Assembly (NCBI GenBank): GCA_030386875.1
Contig: CM059575.1
Coordinates: 19,554,293 to 19,618,292 of the forward strand
Length of the DNA: 64,000 nt
Source: Morinoia aosen
Lineage: Eukaryota > Arthropoda > Malacostraca > Amphipoda > Talitridae
Direction of reading: 5' to 3'
The position numbers were made by a program, and so were the translations under genes. The notes under the pieces were generated by a model. The model was not told where the DNA came from. It searched no databases and saw only the letters and a program-made list of their open reading frames with translations. Below, piece by piece: positions 1 to 10,984 of the stretch. How positions within the stretch are numbered: the stretch's first letter is position 1; every line of letters starts with the position of its first letter.

Positions 1-546
1 CCAGTCTATGAACCACAGTCCACACACTTCCATATAGTTAGTGAGCCTCTGAAGTGCAGCGGCGGAAGCTAGAAGAGTAGACGGAGAGCGTGGCAGCCGT
101 GCTGACGTCTCAGCCCATCATGATGAGCCGGTAGCTGGTAGGGTGGAGAATCACGCACATCTCTCGAGCGTAGCAGAGAGCCTGGCTGAGGTTTTACGGA
201 ACAGCAGTGCTTAATCTCTGAGAGGCAAAAATTGAAGTTAGTGCGATAACGGGTAGTGGTGATCTGCTGAAGATCGTCTTGGCTGGGCTACATAAGCTCT
301 GCTCACCATGATGGTGCATTCAGGTGGTTGCATTCAGGTCAAGTAATGACAATTGCGTACTATGGTGTAGACAGAGAAGGCCAATTTTTAGTGAGCTGGG
401 AATACTATAATAAAGATGTGAAATCGAGCAAATAATTCTAGAATTATCGGAACACTTGATGGCAACGTGAATTCCTATGTACAAAGGAAGGGACTCCTAA
501 ATAAAGCCCCAAAGCAACTGCAGGAAATCCTGCAGATTTCTGCATA
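1..546 (-). repeat. 3' LTR of the BEL/Pao element (partial, runs off the window)
   Basis: This segment aligns base for base with 7593-8138 at a constant offset of 7592. I see mismatches only near positions 61-62 and 149. On the minus strand the LTR starts TGCAG at 544, just after a purine-rich stretch. A palindrome of two 8-base arms (CTGCAGGA and TCCTGCAG) lies at 518-535. The far end of this LTR is to the left of position 1. Confidence 0.9.
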
Positions 547-556
547 TTCCCCGCCA
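545..556 (-). promoter_or_regulatory. Candidate polypurine tract
   Basis: Minus strand GGCGGGGAATA directly precedes the TG that begins the 3' LTR. That is where the plus-strand primer of an LTR retrotransposon must lie. Assigned from position and purine content only. Confidence 0.45.
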
Positions 557-623
557 GGGATTCGGCTTCACAATAGATGAAGACGAATGTTAGAAAAGGT
601 TATTAGGAACATATTTACAAAAA

Positions 624-1115
624 TTACAATGCATCGTCCGCCACCCATGAGCGTAATTTACGCTGAGCAGCTATTGCTGCTTTTCGCGGAGCACGACGCT
701 CTGGAGGTACGACAGGTTCCGGGCTTGGTTTGTCCACTGGAGCCGTTTGGGTGCACTGCGCATCGTCTCCTGGTAAGAGAAGGATGAGCGAAGAAGCGTG
801 CCGATAAACTTCATCCCCGGTTGTCTTACGAACGACGGCAGCAGTAACCTCGTCCAGGGAATTCGTCACCGTGCTGAGTACTACTCCTAAAGGGTAAGAC
901 GATTGTTTCACAAATTTATCCACTAGCAAGACCGTATCACCAGGCTTTATGACAGTATGCTTCACTTTTCTAAATCTATCTTTTTTGTTTGTAGCCTGAT
1001 AGATTAGAGTAGCCATGAACTCCGAATGGTAAAGATCCTTAAGCTTATCATGACTTGAGCAATAGTTCGTGGTATTTCTCAATTTCACTATTTGAACTAG
1101 GCGTGAAGTCGGCAT
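624..1115 (-). pseudogene. BEL/Pao integrase C-terminal region (frame-shifted fragment)
   Basis: A 163-codon open stretch continues the integrase in a different frame from 1048-1884, so there is a frame change near 1060. It contains the YHSEFMATL block and a KPGDTVLLVD segment typical of the DUF5641-like domain that ends BEL/Pao polyproteins, followed by a basic, proline-rich tail (PPERRAPRKAA). The stop is about 80 bases before the 3' LTR, the normal position for the end of pol. Confidence 0.85.
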
Positions 1116-1884
1116 CGTCTACAGATGTAGACTGCAAATTTGGTATTATGTTTACTGATGGCAGTTCATAACCGTGAATGAGCATCTCCGGAGTAATAGG
1201 AGAAATTGACCCGACCTCGTTGGCACGCAAGGACTCTTTGAACGTAATCGGTCTCCTGTTTATTAGATGCACAGCTTTAACAACTAGTAGCTGAAAGTCG
1301 AAGTACGTTAAAGTTTTCCTACCTATCGATTTATAGATCAATCTCTTTGCTGCTTTTACACAGCTTTCAATCAAGGAACCCAAGGAGCTATTTCCTTTGC
1401 AATACTGGGACAAAGAAATCTCAGAAACGCCGTGCTTTTCTAAGTAGCTCCTAGTTTCGTGGTCATCTAAAAATGACCTCATAGTGTTAAAGCCTGCTGA
1501 AATTTGGCTTCCTAGGTCGGCTACGCAGTGCTTAAACATGCCGTAGTCGTACACATGCCATTGTACAGCTTTAAGAAAGTCTTTGGTATCCGCGGAAATG
1601 CAGAGCTTCGTATTTATGGCTCTGCTCCATAAGCAAGTGAGTATTAAAATCCAAACTTTTTGCTTTACACCATTAATGCTCACTGTCCAGGGACCCATAT
1701 AGTCCAAAAATACAGAGGAAAACGGTTTGGAAGGAGGAGAGATTCTGAAGTCACGGTAGGAATTTTGATTAAGTTTGACTGGCCTTTCATTCACTCTACG
1801 GCAGAGTACACATTGTTTGAGAACTTTACGTACCTGAGAGAACGGGTGAATGAAAAAGTAGTTTTTTCTGAGCTCGTGCAGAAC
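1048..1884 (-). pseudogene. BEL/Pao integrase: zinc-finger cysteines and catalytic core
   Basis: After an in-frame UGA at 1885-1887 the same frame stays open. It first gives the CVLC pair of the HHCC finger (minus strand near 1820-1840), then the catalytic core. The three acidic residues are visible: VFLDYMGPW, VADLGSQI, and the Glu of LIESCVKAAK. The core therefore looks catalytically complete although it is cut off from the upstream polyprotein by the stop and from its C-terminal domain by a frame change near 1060. No start codon of its own is expected in a polyprotein. Confidence 0.88.
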
Positions 1885-3099
1885 TCAGTAAACGCCCGCA
1901 TGACCGGTTTGAACGTGAGCGTTCTCTATCACGCGTTTGGTTATCAGTCCGTTTTTTGGCAAGAGGACAGGGTAAGAAGTAGGATCCTGCTTCGGGAATT
2001 TTGATTTCACCCTCAACAGGACATCCTGAGAGACAAATACGTTCAAACGTGTGACAAGTGGAGGTACTGAATTCTGGGGAGGCTTAGAAGTGTTTAGATA
2101 GTCAAAAATATCGGCAAAGTGGAGATGCTGCTCTGTTTTCAGAACGCGATTAAGAGCCACTGCATAGAAATTTGGAGATTTTACGGGATCAGCCCGGCTG
2201 GAGCTTACTACTTTCAATCGCAGTTTGTGAATGAATTTCAATACATTAGCCAGTACATTTACCAGCTTTGCCAGAGTAGAATATTTATCAAGAGGAATAA
2301 TGTGAGAATCAACATTAACTGCTGCGGTCGTGCACGCGACTACTCCAGTATCCCTTACCTCATTGCATGTGTCGCTTTTGCAGGTTACCAGTCCTTCAAC
2401 GGAGTTATGGAGGGCCGCTTGGAGCCTGCTGTCAGCGTGAGGCACCACGAGGGAGAAGTCTGGGTCCACTGGCGAAGGATCATGGATAAAGGTAGGACCT
2501 GGGAAGTAACTTGAGTTAGTCAATTGTCTGGCACTAGCGCAGCGGCTGACGAAGTCCGCAGGGTTTTCCCTGCCAGCAGTGAAAAGGAAATTCACCGGCT
2601 TTCTGCTGCACAGAGCCTCTATGTCTTGCAGCTTGTTCATGGTGAACACACTTCGTTTCTGCATTTTATCGAAGTCGTTAGAGAAGGATTTTATCCAGTG
2701 AAGAGCCACCATGCTATCGCTATAGAGCTGCAAGGAAGTTATGTTCAACGGAGCTACGCTCTTATCCCCGCAAAAGCTGTCGTACCAGCTCATTAGTGCC
2801 GAAACACCCGAATGAATAGCAGACAACTCAAGGACAGGGATAGTTTTGGTTTGCATGCTCTTGTTCAAGACTTTAGACTTGCTCGAAAGTAACGACACTT
2901 TGCCTTGATTATGCTCTTTTATGTAAATTACGTAGCCATACAGGCTTTTAGAAGCGTCGGTAAATGCGATCAATGAGAAATCTCCGGTTCGATTTCCGAA
3001 CGACCTGGACACTGCCGGATATTTTGCACAGTTTACCTGGTTTGCAATGAGCACCCACTCGCGCAGCGAAGCTTTGGAGAGCTTTGAGTCCCACGTCAA
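1885..3099 (-). pseudogene. BEL/Pao RNase H and integrase N-terminal finger, ending in UGA
   Basis: A 404-codon stretch. RNase H acidic residues are all present: IAFTDASKS, the Glu of IPVLELSAI, LQLYSDSMVALHWI and NPADFVSR. Downstream comes the linker and the first half of the integrase zinc finger, HVQTGHAGVY, giving the two histidines. The frame then meets UGA at 1885-1887, while the same frame continues with the matching cysteines, so the stop interrupts the finger. The upstream end is a frame change near 3145, where the RT frame runs out and FLHKLQTDP is read in this frame. Confidence 0.88.
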
Positions 3100-4247
3100 G
3101 GTAGGGTCAGTTTGAAGCTTGTGCAGGAAAATCCGGGCTCTGTTAAGGACAGGGCAGTAAATGTTAAAACATCGTAAATTTCGTTAATACTAGCAAGGAT
3201 CTTGCGTTTTGTGTCTGCTTTCGGATCAAGGTTTAGCGAGCTCGGCTCGAGAGTGTCCTGAGTTCGATTCCAAATCATTCCCAAAAGTTTTACCTTCTCG
3301 GGAGTTTGAGTAGAGTACTCGTCATCTATTTTATTCTGCAAGGATTGGACATTAGTCTGAAATTTCTGCAAAGGAAATTTGTACTGACCGAATTGATTTG
3401 GCAGGAATTCGTAGCAGTCCTCAATTTTACCAAGGTCATCACTCGAGTAGGCGCCATTGTCCATGTACATCATTGAGTACACAGTTTTCCGAATCTCTGA
3501 CAGATTCAGGTCGTTTTTTGGGTCGTCTAAGATCAAAACCTTATAAAGGGCTAACATCAGTAAGGTTGGGCTTGGCCTGAGTCCAAATACGAGTCTTAAA
3601 CTTTTGTAAGCAATGACAGTTAGGTCATTCTTGCTAACATTCCTGTACCACAAAAAACAGAGCCTGTTTTGATCCACTTCCCTCAATTTTATATTCAAAA
3701 AGGCCTGCTTAATATCGAAAGTCAGTAGGAACTGGTCAAATCTATGCAAAGCAAGAGCCAAATCTGGCTTATGATTAAGGCACGGTCCCGCTAGAGTAGC
3801 CTGGTTATGACTTACAGAGTTCGAGGTTTTTTCAGCGAGGTTGGACAGAAATACGACCCGACATTTAGTGGTTTCACTAGCCATACGAAAAACTCCCATA
3901 TGCGGCAGAAAACTGCACTCTGGATGGTCTGTCATATGAGCTTCCAAGTTGTGAATTCGTGCAATAATTCCATCCTGTTCTTGCTCTTTGAAAACAGAGT
4001 CGTAAAGTTTGAGACGTTCAGAGTCTGATGAAAGCTTTTTATAGTTACTCCGCAAGATTTGATGGGACAAAGCATAGTTTCTTGCTAATTTATGCGAAAT
4101 TTTGTGGTTCCACATTAAGGGCATCACAAGCCTACCTTCTTTGTCCCTATCGGTATTTTTCAACACGTAACTTACCAGTTTATTGTTCACTTCTGTTTGC
4201 TCAGAATCTTCAAGACGGTCCAACCCCAAAAGGCTACCATACCACAT
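3096..4247 (-). pseudogene. BEL/Pao reverse transcriptase with altered active site
   Basis: A 383-codon stretch with clear BEL/Pao RT blocks: TKCRVVF, LLTFDIKQAFLNI with the first catalytic Asp (residue 178), and FGLRPSPTLLMLAL. The box that normally reads Y-V-D-D is YMDN (residues 261-264; bases 3456-3467), so the second Asp of the catalytic pair is Asn. That substitution is expected to abolish polymerase activity. Its frame differs from gag upstream (change near 4240) and from RNase H downstream (change near 3145). Confidence 0.9.
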
Positions 4248-6118
4248 CGATCATTCAGAACTTCTGAAGACTCCTGGTCAATGCAGGAATGGAAGTCCGT
4301 TGAAACCGAGCTGCCGCACGTTGTTTGGGTGAGAGTTCTGCCAGAAGAAACTTCCGCTGCGGCACAGAAATTTGGCACTGCACAGGAAAGTGAAGGCGCT
4401 CCCAGGCTGCTCAAAGGTGAGTATACTGACGGTAAAAATTGAATGTTCTGCTTCAAATCGCGAACGTTGCCAGTAAGAAATACTCCCACAGTCGAATTAA
4501 TGAAACAAGACTGCTTGTCTTTTTTGCCGAAGTTTACATAGCTCATTTCAAATAGGTAATCAGATTCTGTACCTAGTATTAACGAGATTTCAGTAGGATA
4601 CTCAGAGTTGTAATTTGCCAGAGATTCGTCAGCAAGCTCGTAACCTTTAGATTTGAAGGGATTTGTTATTTCACTGCACCCCGAGCTAGGCAAGGAAATT
4701 CGTATACGAGGAACACAGATCGCATTTATGCTGTATTTGTTAATTCCCACAACGAGAGGAACTTTGACTACTTTAGTTGTGAAATCTGTGCAGGAATTAA
4801 AACCTTGAATTTTTACTCTTCCATTGTCCTTCACGATCGGGAGATCCAGTTCTTCCGCCAGAGAACTAACAATAAAGTTTTTTTGACTACCACCATCTTT
4901 CAATATTCTCACCTTTGTAGAGTTGATATTCGCCGTGAAAGTTGGCAGCAAGTTCGCATCATCGACGATGTCACTGAAAGCACATTCTGTGAGGGTCAAG
5001 GCATTAACCATTGGTCTCGATGACTCTGTTCGCGGCCGAACACCTGCGTTAACAGGTCCCGACTTCCGACACAAGTAAGTCATGTGCTCGCCACTGCAAT
5101 TGCGGCACGGCGATGAAAACTGAAATTTACAATTAGCCGCCGTGTGGTTTTTGAAAGAGCACTTCGTACAAGCGTTAATAGCTCTAAGCTTGTCACATTT
5201 TTTGGCCGCTGTGTCATATTTAGGGCAATCTCTCATTTGATGATGCGAATCATTACCATCACTTAGGCAAAGCACACAAAACTGCTTTTTTGTTTTTGAC
5301 GGCCCTGAGCTAGTGGTAACCGGCAAGAGTTTAATTTCTTTCTGCTCCTTTCTCGATGAAAGGTTAGAAGGGACAGCTTGGCGCAAATAGCGTTCCGTTG
5401 CCTCAAACAAATTTGATTCAATTTGAGACAAAGACGGCCTGTTTGTGTTGGTGATTTGAATTAGGCAATTTTGAAATTTCTCGTTCAGTGCGTTCCAGAA
5501 AAAATAGGCAAGTACAGTATCGTCATCGATTTCAAGTTTTTTGAAAGAGGCTATTACCGTTTTTAACTCTCCGATGTACTGATACGGGTCCTGCTCAAGC
5601 TTAATCTTAGCAAGTTTTTCGATTGAATTGTACTTTTGCACAATCGTTGACGCAAATGCTTTGTACAGGAGTTCCTTCGCTGCCTCGTAAGTTTGCTCAG
5701 ATACATCTAGAGAATCTAACAAGGTCTTAGGAGATCCAGACACTCTACTATGCAGATAGACAAATTTCTCGTAGGATGTTAAGTTATGTTTATCGAATAC
5801 TGCTTCGAAGTTGAAGAAAAACTTCTCCAGACACTCTGTCTTTGCATTGCTAAAACTCGGTAGTGGGACGTCTGGCAACCTAAGCTTTTGCTCGGCGCGA
5901 ACAGTACCTGAGAAGGGTGAGCCAGTGGGATGCGTAGCCGCATCTGAGGGCACGGTGGAAGGCTGGGCCTGCAACAGGGCCAGGCAGTCAAACAGTTGCT
6001 CTTCATACGCTTCTTGCTCCTCTGCGGCGTTCTCTAGCACATCGTCTGCGGCTTCGCTGCGGATTAAAAGCTCAAATTGCCTTATCCAAATTTCCAAGCT
6101 CAACCTGCAAAGAAGCAA
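4187..6118 (-). pseudogene. BEL/Pao gag, zinc knuckles and aspartic protease
   Basis: A 643-codon stretch. It begins with an acidic coiled region (NAAEEQEAYEEQLFDCLALL), then a DUF1759-like gag core (LPDVPLPSF through YLRQAVPS). Next are cysteine/histidine knuckles (CVLCLSDGN, CTKCSFKNHTAANC, CRNCSGEHMTYLC). A retroviral-type protease of the DUF1758 kind follows; its catalytic motif reads KDGGSQ near 4882-4899, keeping the Asp but with Gly where Ser/Thr is usual. The true gag N-terminus is in another frame (6072-6293), and the 3' end runs into pol by a frame change near 4240. Confidence 0.9.
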
Positions 6119-6293
6119 CCTTGGAAAGATTTAGTTTTTTCTGCTGCTCAGAAAACTCGGAAATACTAGCTTTAATAGTATTGTGCACACGAGTTACCTT
6201 TTGCCTCAAATATTTTCGAGTTTTAGTCATGGTGGTGAGGTCGGGCCCATGGTCAGCTACTGATGTAGGACCTTTGGGCTTAACACTTGCCAT
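6072..6293 (-). pseudogene. BEL/Pao gag N-terminus (frame-shifted from the rest)
   Basis: An ATG at 6291-6293 opens MASVKPKGPTSVADHG, followed by a basic helix-rich stretch (TRKYLRQKVTRVHNTIK) ending in LQVELGNLDKAI. The next expected segment, RQFELLIRSEAADD, is read in the frame of the 643-codon stretch, so a single-base-type frame change lies near 6080. I prefer this ATG over the one 9 codons upstream because MASVKPKG fits a gag start, but either is possible. Confidence 0.75.
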
Positions 6294-6423
6294 GACGTTG
6301 GAGAGAATAGGATTAGTCACGAATTAAAATATTAGTTGAAAGTACACGACAAATTTCTCAGATTACATCAACTGCCACGCCTTCCTCCGTCCCTCGACGT
6401 CACTTCCGCGAAGCCACTTGTGT

Positions 6424-6442
6424 GTCCCCATACTGGCCACCA
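6424..6442 (-). promoter_or_regulatory. Candidate primer binding site
   Basis: Minus strand TGGTGGCCAGTATGGGGAC lies about 130 bases before the gag ATG. A TGG start and closeness to gag are usual for a tRNA primer site. If right, the 5' LTR runs from about 6443 to 8136 and includes the 9-bp satellite. I cannot match it to a particular tRNA, and the preceding bases do not end in CA. Confidence 0.35.
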
Positions 6443-6765
6443 TCTAAAAAATAAACTATTTTCGGTCAGGAAAGAAAATAAATGACAAATGGATTACTTA
6501 TATTCAGCAGATTTGTTGACAACAAATGCAGCAAGTTCAAAGTTTAAAGTTTAAAGTGAGTTAGGGCGGAGCCGTCCTCCAGTTGGCTTGATCGTTGCGT
6601 GTCTTGGGAATGACGCTTGGTACGTTCAGGTCCCGTCGGCCGTAAGGAGATGCGGTCGAGGAACAGGACGCGCCCGCACAGAGTCTGAGAAGGAATTAGG
6701 AAGATTAGCGAACAAATAAGAATAATTTCAGTTAGCCGTAGCAAGTTCCAATTCCTTTCGTAGAA

Positions 6766-7459
6766 AGAGGTTATAGAGGTTATAGAGGTTATAGAGGTTA
6801 TAGAGGTTATAGAGGTTATAGAGGTTATAGAGGTTATAGAGGTTATAGAGGTTATAGAGGTTATAGAGGTTATAGAGGTTATAGAGGTTATAGAGGTTAT
6901 AGAGGTTATAGAGGTTATAGAGGTTATAGAGGTTATAGAGGTTATAGAGGTTATAGAGGTTATAGAGGTTATAGAGGTTATAGAGGTTATAGAGGTTATA
7001 GAGGTTATAGAGGTTATAGAGGTTATAGAGGTTATAGAGGTTATAGAGGTTATAGAGGTTATAGAGGTTATAGAGGTTATAGAGGTTATAGAGGTTATAG
7101 AGGTTATAGAGGTTATAGAGGTTATAGAGGTTATAGAGGTTATAGAGGTTATAGAGGTTATAGAGGTTATAGAGGTTATAGAGGTTATAGAGGTTATAGA
7201 GGTTATAGAGGTTATAGAGGTTATAGAGGTTATAGAGGTTATAGAGGTTATAGAGGTTATAGAGGTTATAGAGGTTATAGAGGTTATAGAGGTTATAGAG
7301 GTTATAGAGGTTATAGAGGTTATAGAGGTTATAGAGGTTATAGAGGTTATAGAGGTTATAGAGGTTATAGAGGTTATAGAGGTTATAGAGGTTATAGAGG
7401 TTATAGAGGTTATAGAGGTTATAGAGGTTATAGAGGTTATAGAGGTTATAGAGGTTATA
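6766..7459 (+). repeat. Perfect 9-bp satellite, about 77 copies of TTATAGAGG
   Basis: The unit repeats for 694 bases with no substitution that I can see. It lies between gag and the outer LTR sequence of the BEL/Pao element. Decayed relatives (GTTATAAGTCGTATGTTATA-type) continue to about 7546. The lack of mutations implies a very recent expansion or continuing homogenisation. Confidence 0.97.
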
Positions 7460-7592
7460 CGTTTATAGTTATAAGTCGTATGTTATAAATTATACGTTAT
7501 ACATTGAAGGTTTTACGTTGTAGGTTATAAGTCGTACGTTATATTGAATGGGTGACACATCAACAATACCCAGCTCACTAAAATGGTTACTC

Positions 7593-8138
7593 CCAGTCTA
7601 TGAACCACAGTCCACACACTTCCATATAGTTAGTGAGCCTCTGAAGTGCAGCACCGGAAGCTAGAAGAGTAGACGGAGAGCGTGGCAGCCGTGCTGACGT
7701 CTCAGCCCATCATGATGAGCCGGTAGCTGGTAGGGTGGAGTATCACGCACATCTCTCGAGCGTAGCAGAGAGCCTGGCTGAGGTTTTACGGAACAGCAGT
7801 GCTTAATCTCTGAGAGGCAAAAATTGAAGTTAGTGCGATAACGGGTAGTGGTGATCTGCTGAAGATCGTCTTGGCTGGGCTACATAAGCTCTGCTCACCA
7901 TGATGGTGCATTCAGGTGGTTGCATTCAGGTCAAGTAATGACAATTGCGTACTATGGTGTAGACAGAGAAGGCCAATTTTTAGTGAGCTGGGAATACTAT
8001 AATAAAGATGTGAAATCGAGCAAATAATTCTAGAATTATCGGAACACTTGATGGCAACGTGAATTCCTATGTACAAAGGAAGGGACTCCTAAATAAAGCC
8101 CCAAAGCAACTGCAGGAAATCCTGCAGATTTCTGCATA
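7593..8138 (-). repeat. 5' LTR of the BEL/Pao element (part shared with 1-546)
   Basis: Near-identical to 1-546. The element ends at 8136, where minus-strand TGCAGAAATC begins; the matching TA at 8137-8138 may be chance. The inner boundary cannot be fixed because the left copy is cut by the window: it is at or left of 7593 and may be as far as 6443. The terminal palindrome is at 8110-8127. Confidence 0.9.
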
Positions 8139-10984
8139 GAGTTTGACGTTATATATATTGCTAAAATAAAAGAAAGAATTAGAAAGAATGTTGACGCACA
8201 AAAAATTCTTCTGCCTTCTGCAGCCTGTACATGACGCACGACTATAATTACTTGATTTATGATTATTCTAAGAACAATTTTCGTTTAAAATCATAGATTA
8301 AAACGTACGAAGAAAATGACGATACTGAAAATAGACATGCGAAGCGGAACTTTGTGTTATGTACTTTAGTGAAGGCACTGGTGGAATTCACACAGATTTA
8401 TAATTGCGAAGTTTTATGTCATGTACATGTAAACTGTCAAAAGTGTTTTCACCCCACAATGAAAACGCATCGTCCATGAAATTGTGTTATCTCTTATAAT
8501 TATCATTACATGTATTATCAAATGTAGATTAAGCAAGATTAGGAGTACATTGCCCTCAATCATTTCTTTTCGACCAGTGACATGGGTATTACAAGACTCA
8601 TGTTTGTATTAAATCATCTAAATCATCTAAGTGTATTAACTGTAAGATATTTAAAAACCAATGATTGTAATATTGTACAATCTCTATTGGAAATAAAGCT
8701 TTTTCTTTCTTTCTTTCTTCTTTCCCTTGAAGGTGTAGCAAAAGTCTTTAATTAAATGCCAAGATGACTTGCATTGAGCTGCTGACAGTAATTCACAACG
8801 TAGTCTGTAAGATGTGTGTAGAATTGTGATGATCGACCACGTACTGCAACGGAATTTTGGTGTTCAAGGTGCTATAAATCATTAAGATCGGCATTTTGAA
8901 CTCGATTAATACACACAAATTAAAATCGGTTTCAAAAGATCAAAAAATCACTTCGTATCAGCGTGCGTTCATGTTATAAAGTGCTTCTCTATCCCGCTTT
9001 GTTGTCGATTGAGCTTATTTTATTTAGTGCTTCTCTGTATCGTCGTCATGTATATATTTCTTTACATGCGTAGGTATATGTAAATATTTAATTTTTTAAC
9101 TTACTTGAATAAAATAATAAAATCCCAATTTTAAAAAGCTTTTTCGAGCTACACAACTGACATGAAAAAAAGAGCATCATTTTTTATTGTATTAGAATGA
9201 AGTGTCCTCTAGAAGACCAGCAGGACTTCTAACAAATTTCTTTCCGGTTCTACTGGCGCGAGTACCTAGGTTGTCGACCTTGCATATTGTTGCATTGGTA
9301 GCTTGAGGTCGGTAGTTGTGACGTGATGAAATACGCTCGGTGCGTCATCTGGCGTGCAGACGTGAAGCTTGCCGCAGAGACCTCTGAAGGCTGTATGACC
9401 TTTCTACTATGTTGTATCGTTGTACACGTAATTCCAATCGTCTAAGTTTGCATGTCACTAAGTTCTTGAACCGGATTATCCGCATGGAGCTACAGGTGTA
9501 GATAGATGAAGGCATCTGTAAATCTTTCTGAGTTTTCACTTAATTCCACAATTTTTTCTTGCTAAACTAGAATTTTATTAAGATTCCTGCTGTACAATAA
9601 ATTCCCGTTTGGAGTTTTGGTTTACTTCATAATTATTGAAGTTAATTATTTAGTTATCGAGTGAAGTTCTCGCTCCTGTGACAGGAGAGAAAGCGATTTT
9701 TTCATTGAAGCGAAGAACTGATCGAAATATGTACTCCACTTTGTTTCTTTGAACTGTTAAACTTTACTTTTCATTTGTGGAGTAAGCATTCTGTAAACTG
9801 CATTTCATTTTTAAATATTACTTCTTCTTGCCTGAATGTGTAAATCCCTCCAAAGACCATTATTCTTTAGGTGAGTTCAAATCATTATTGAACATTAGAC
9901 GAACATCCTCAAATTTTTATTTCAATGCTGAAAACTTACGTGGTCAAGTCATTGTTTATAGCTACAGTAAATGTTACCACTTGATTTGCAGCACTGTTTC
10001 CAAGCACCGTAGATTTTCGAGCGCTCACGGTGATGAAAACTTTTTTCTATTCAATTTATTAGACTTCATTCTTCTTTCTGTAGGTCGATGTTTGATATTT
10101 TTCTTGCATTTTGAATTGTATTCTATCTCAATTACGAAACATATTGTTAAATATTTTACACTGATTATGTTGAAAGTTCATTACGAATTTTTCTGTACAT
10201 AGGACATCTTGAAGGCGTCTGTGTGATGATAACCAGAGGTTATAGTTCCTATAACCGAGACCTAAGTTCCTTTGAAGGAAACTGAAGCTAGTAATTCGAG
10301 GCGGCCGTTGTGTTGTGCAGGCCTACGTCGGCTCTTTTAGTCTATCCCTGGCTTCCTGCAAGGTCCTCTGGCATAGCTTTGTAGTGGAAGAGTGTCTCAT
10401 GTTTCTTCTCATTAATTTAAACGTTTATTTCATAAATTTATAATTATTGGTCTGCCTTGTAGTCCAAGCGTCTACGAAGAAATACAGAATTCCGAAGAAA
10501 TTCGAAATTTAGATTCATTTAACTTTTAAAAAAAATTGTGCTCGATAAATTTCAAACCACGAATACGTAGGCTTCCAAGTCATTACGTACGTGAACATAC
10601 GTGCTCATGAAAATGGATTTCGGACGATGGTGTTTTAACGGCAACGACAATTAATCAAGTCTGAGCAGTTTAAAACGCAGATTCACGAGTTATATCTTCA
10701 GGGTGGTCCAGACTTGTAGATAAACCAGTACAGATTTTAAAACGATAATTCTGATCCCCTTAAAATTTGGCTACTCTGAAGTGCATCAGTTATGCTTAGT
10801 TAAATATGAAGTCGGCGGTTAATATTTAGAGTTTGCAACATAGACATTAGGGGTGACTGTTTACGATGAGTGTACGTATTTCAATGAATCTGGGCAAGTT
10901 TGCAGCTCCACCTGAACGTGAGGAGAATATGAAATTCGTATGCCTCGCTTTCTAGCCAGTCTCAAAAAAGCATCTACTCCAATC
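8139..10984. other. Non-coding stretch, LINE-like tail inside it
   Basis: No gene recognised. At 8694-8727 AATAAAGC is followed by a (TTTC)n tract. This end, preceded by an AT-rich, stop-filled stretch, resembles the 3' end of a LINE or an old processed insertion, but no coding part is visible. The rest is AT-rich with scattered short open frames that look random. Confidence 0.4.

Larger units (their letters stand above)
1..8138 (-). mobile_element. BEL/Pao LTR retrotransposon, nearly complete, disabled
   Basis: The element reads right to left: 5' LTR at the right, then gag, aspartic protease, reverse transcriptase, RNase H, integrase, and the 3' LTR cut by the window start. This domain order with integrase last, the DUF1759-like gag, and the pol style (FGLxPSP in RT, HxxxH integrase finger, DUF5641-like C-terminus) is that of BEL/Pao elements. 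The family normally has one long gag-pol frame. Here it is broken by at least four frame changes and one in-frame UGA. Window positions 1-546 match 7593-8138 with about three differences by eye, so the insertion looks young. The outer left end and its target duplication lie outside the window. Confidence 0.93.

Noticed and set aside
2119..6134. Plus-strand open frames across the BEL/Pao element
   Set aside because: They are antisense shadows of gag-pol.
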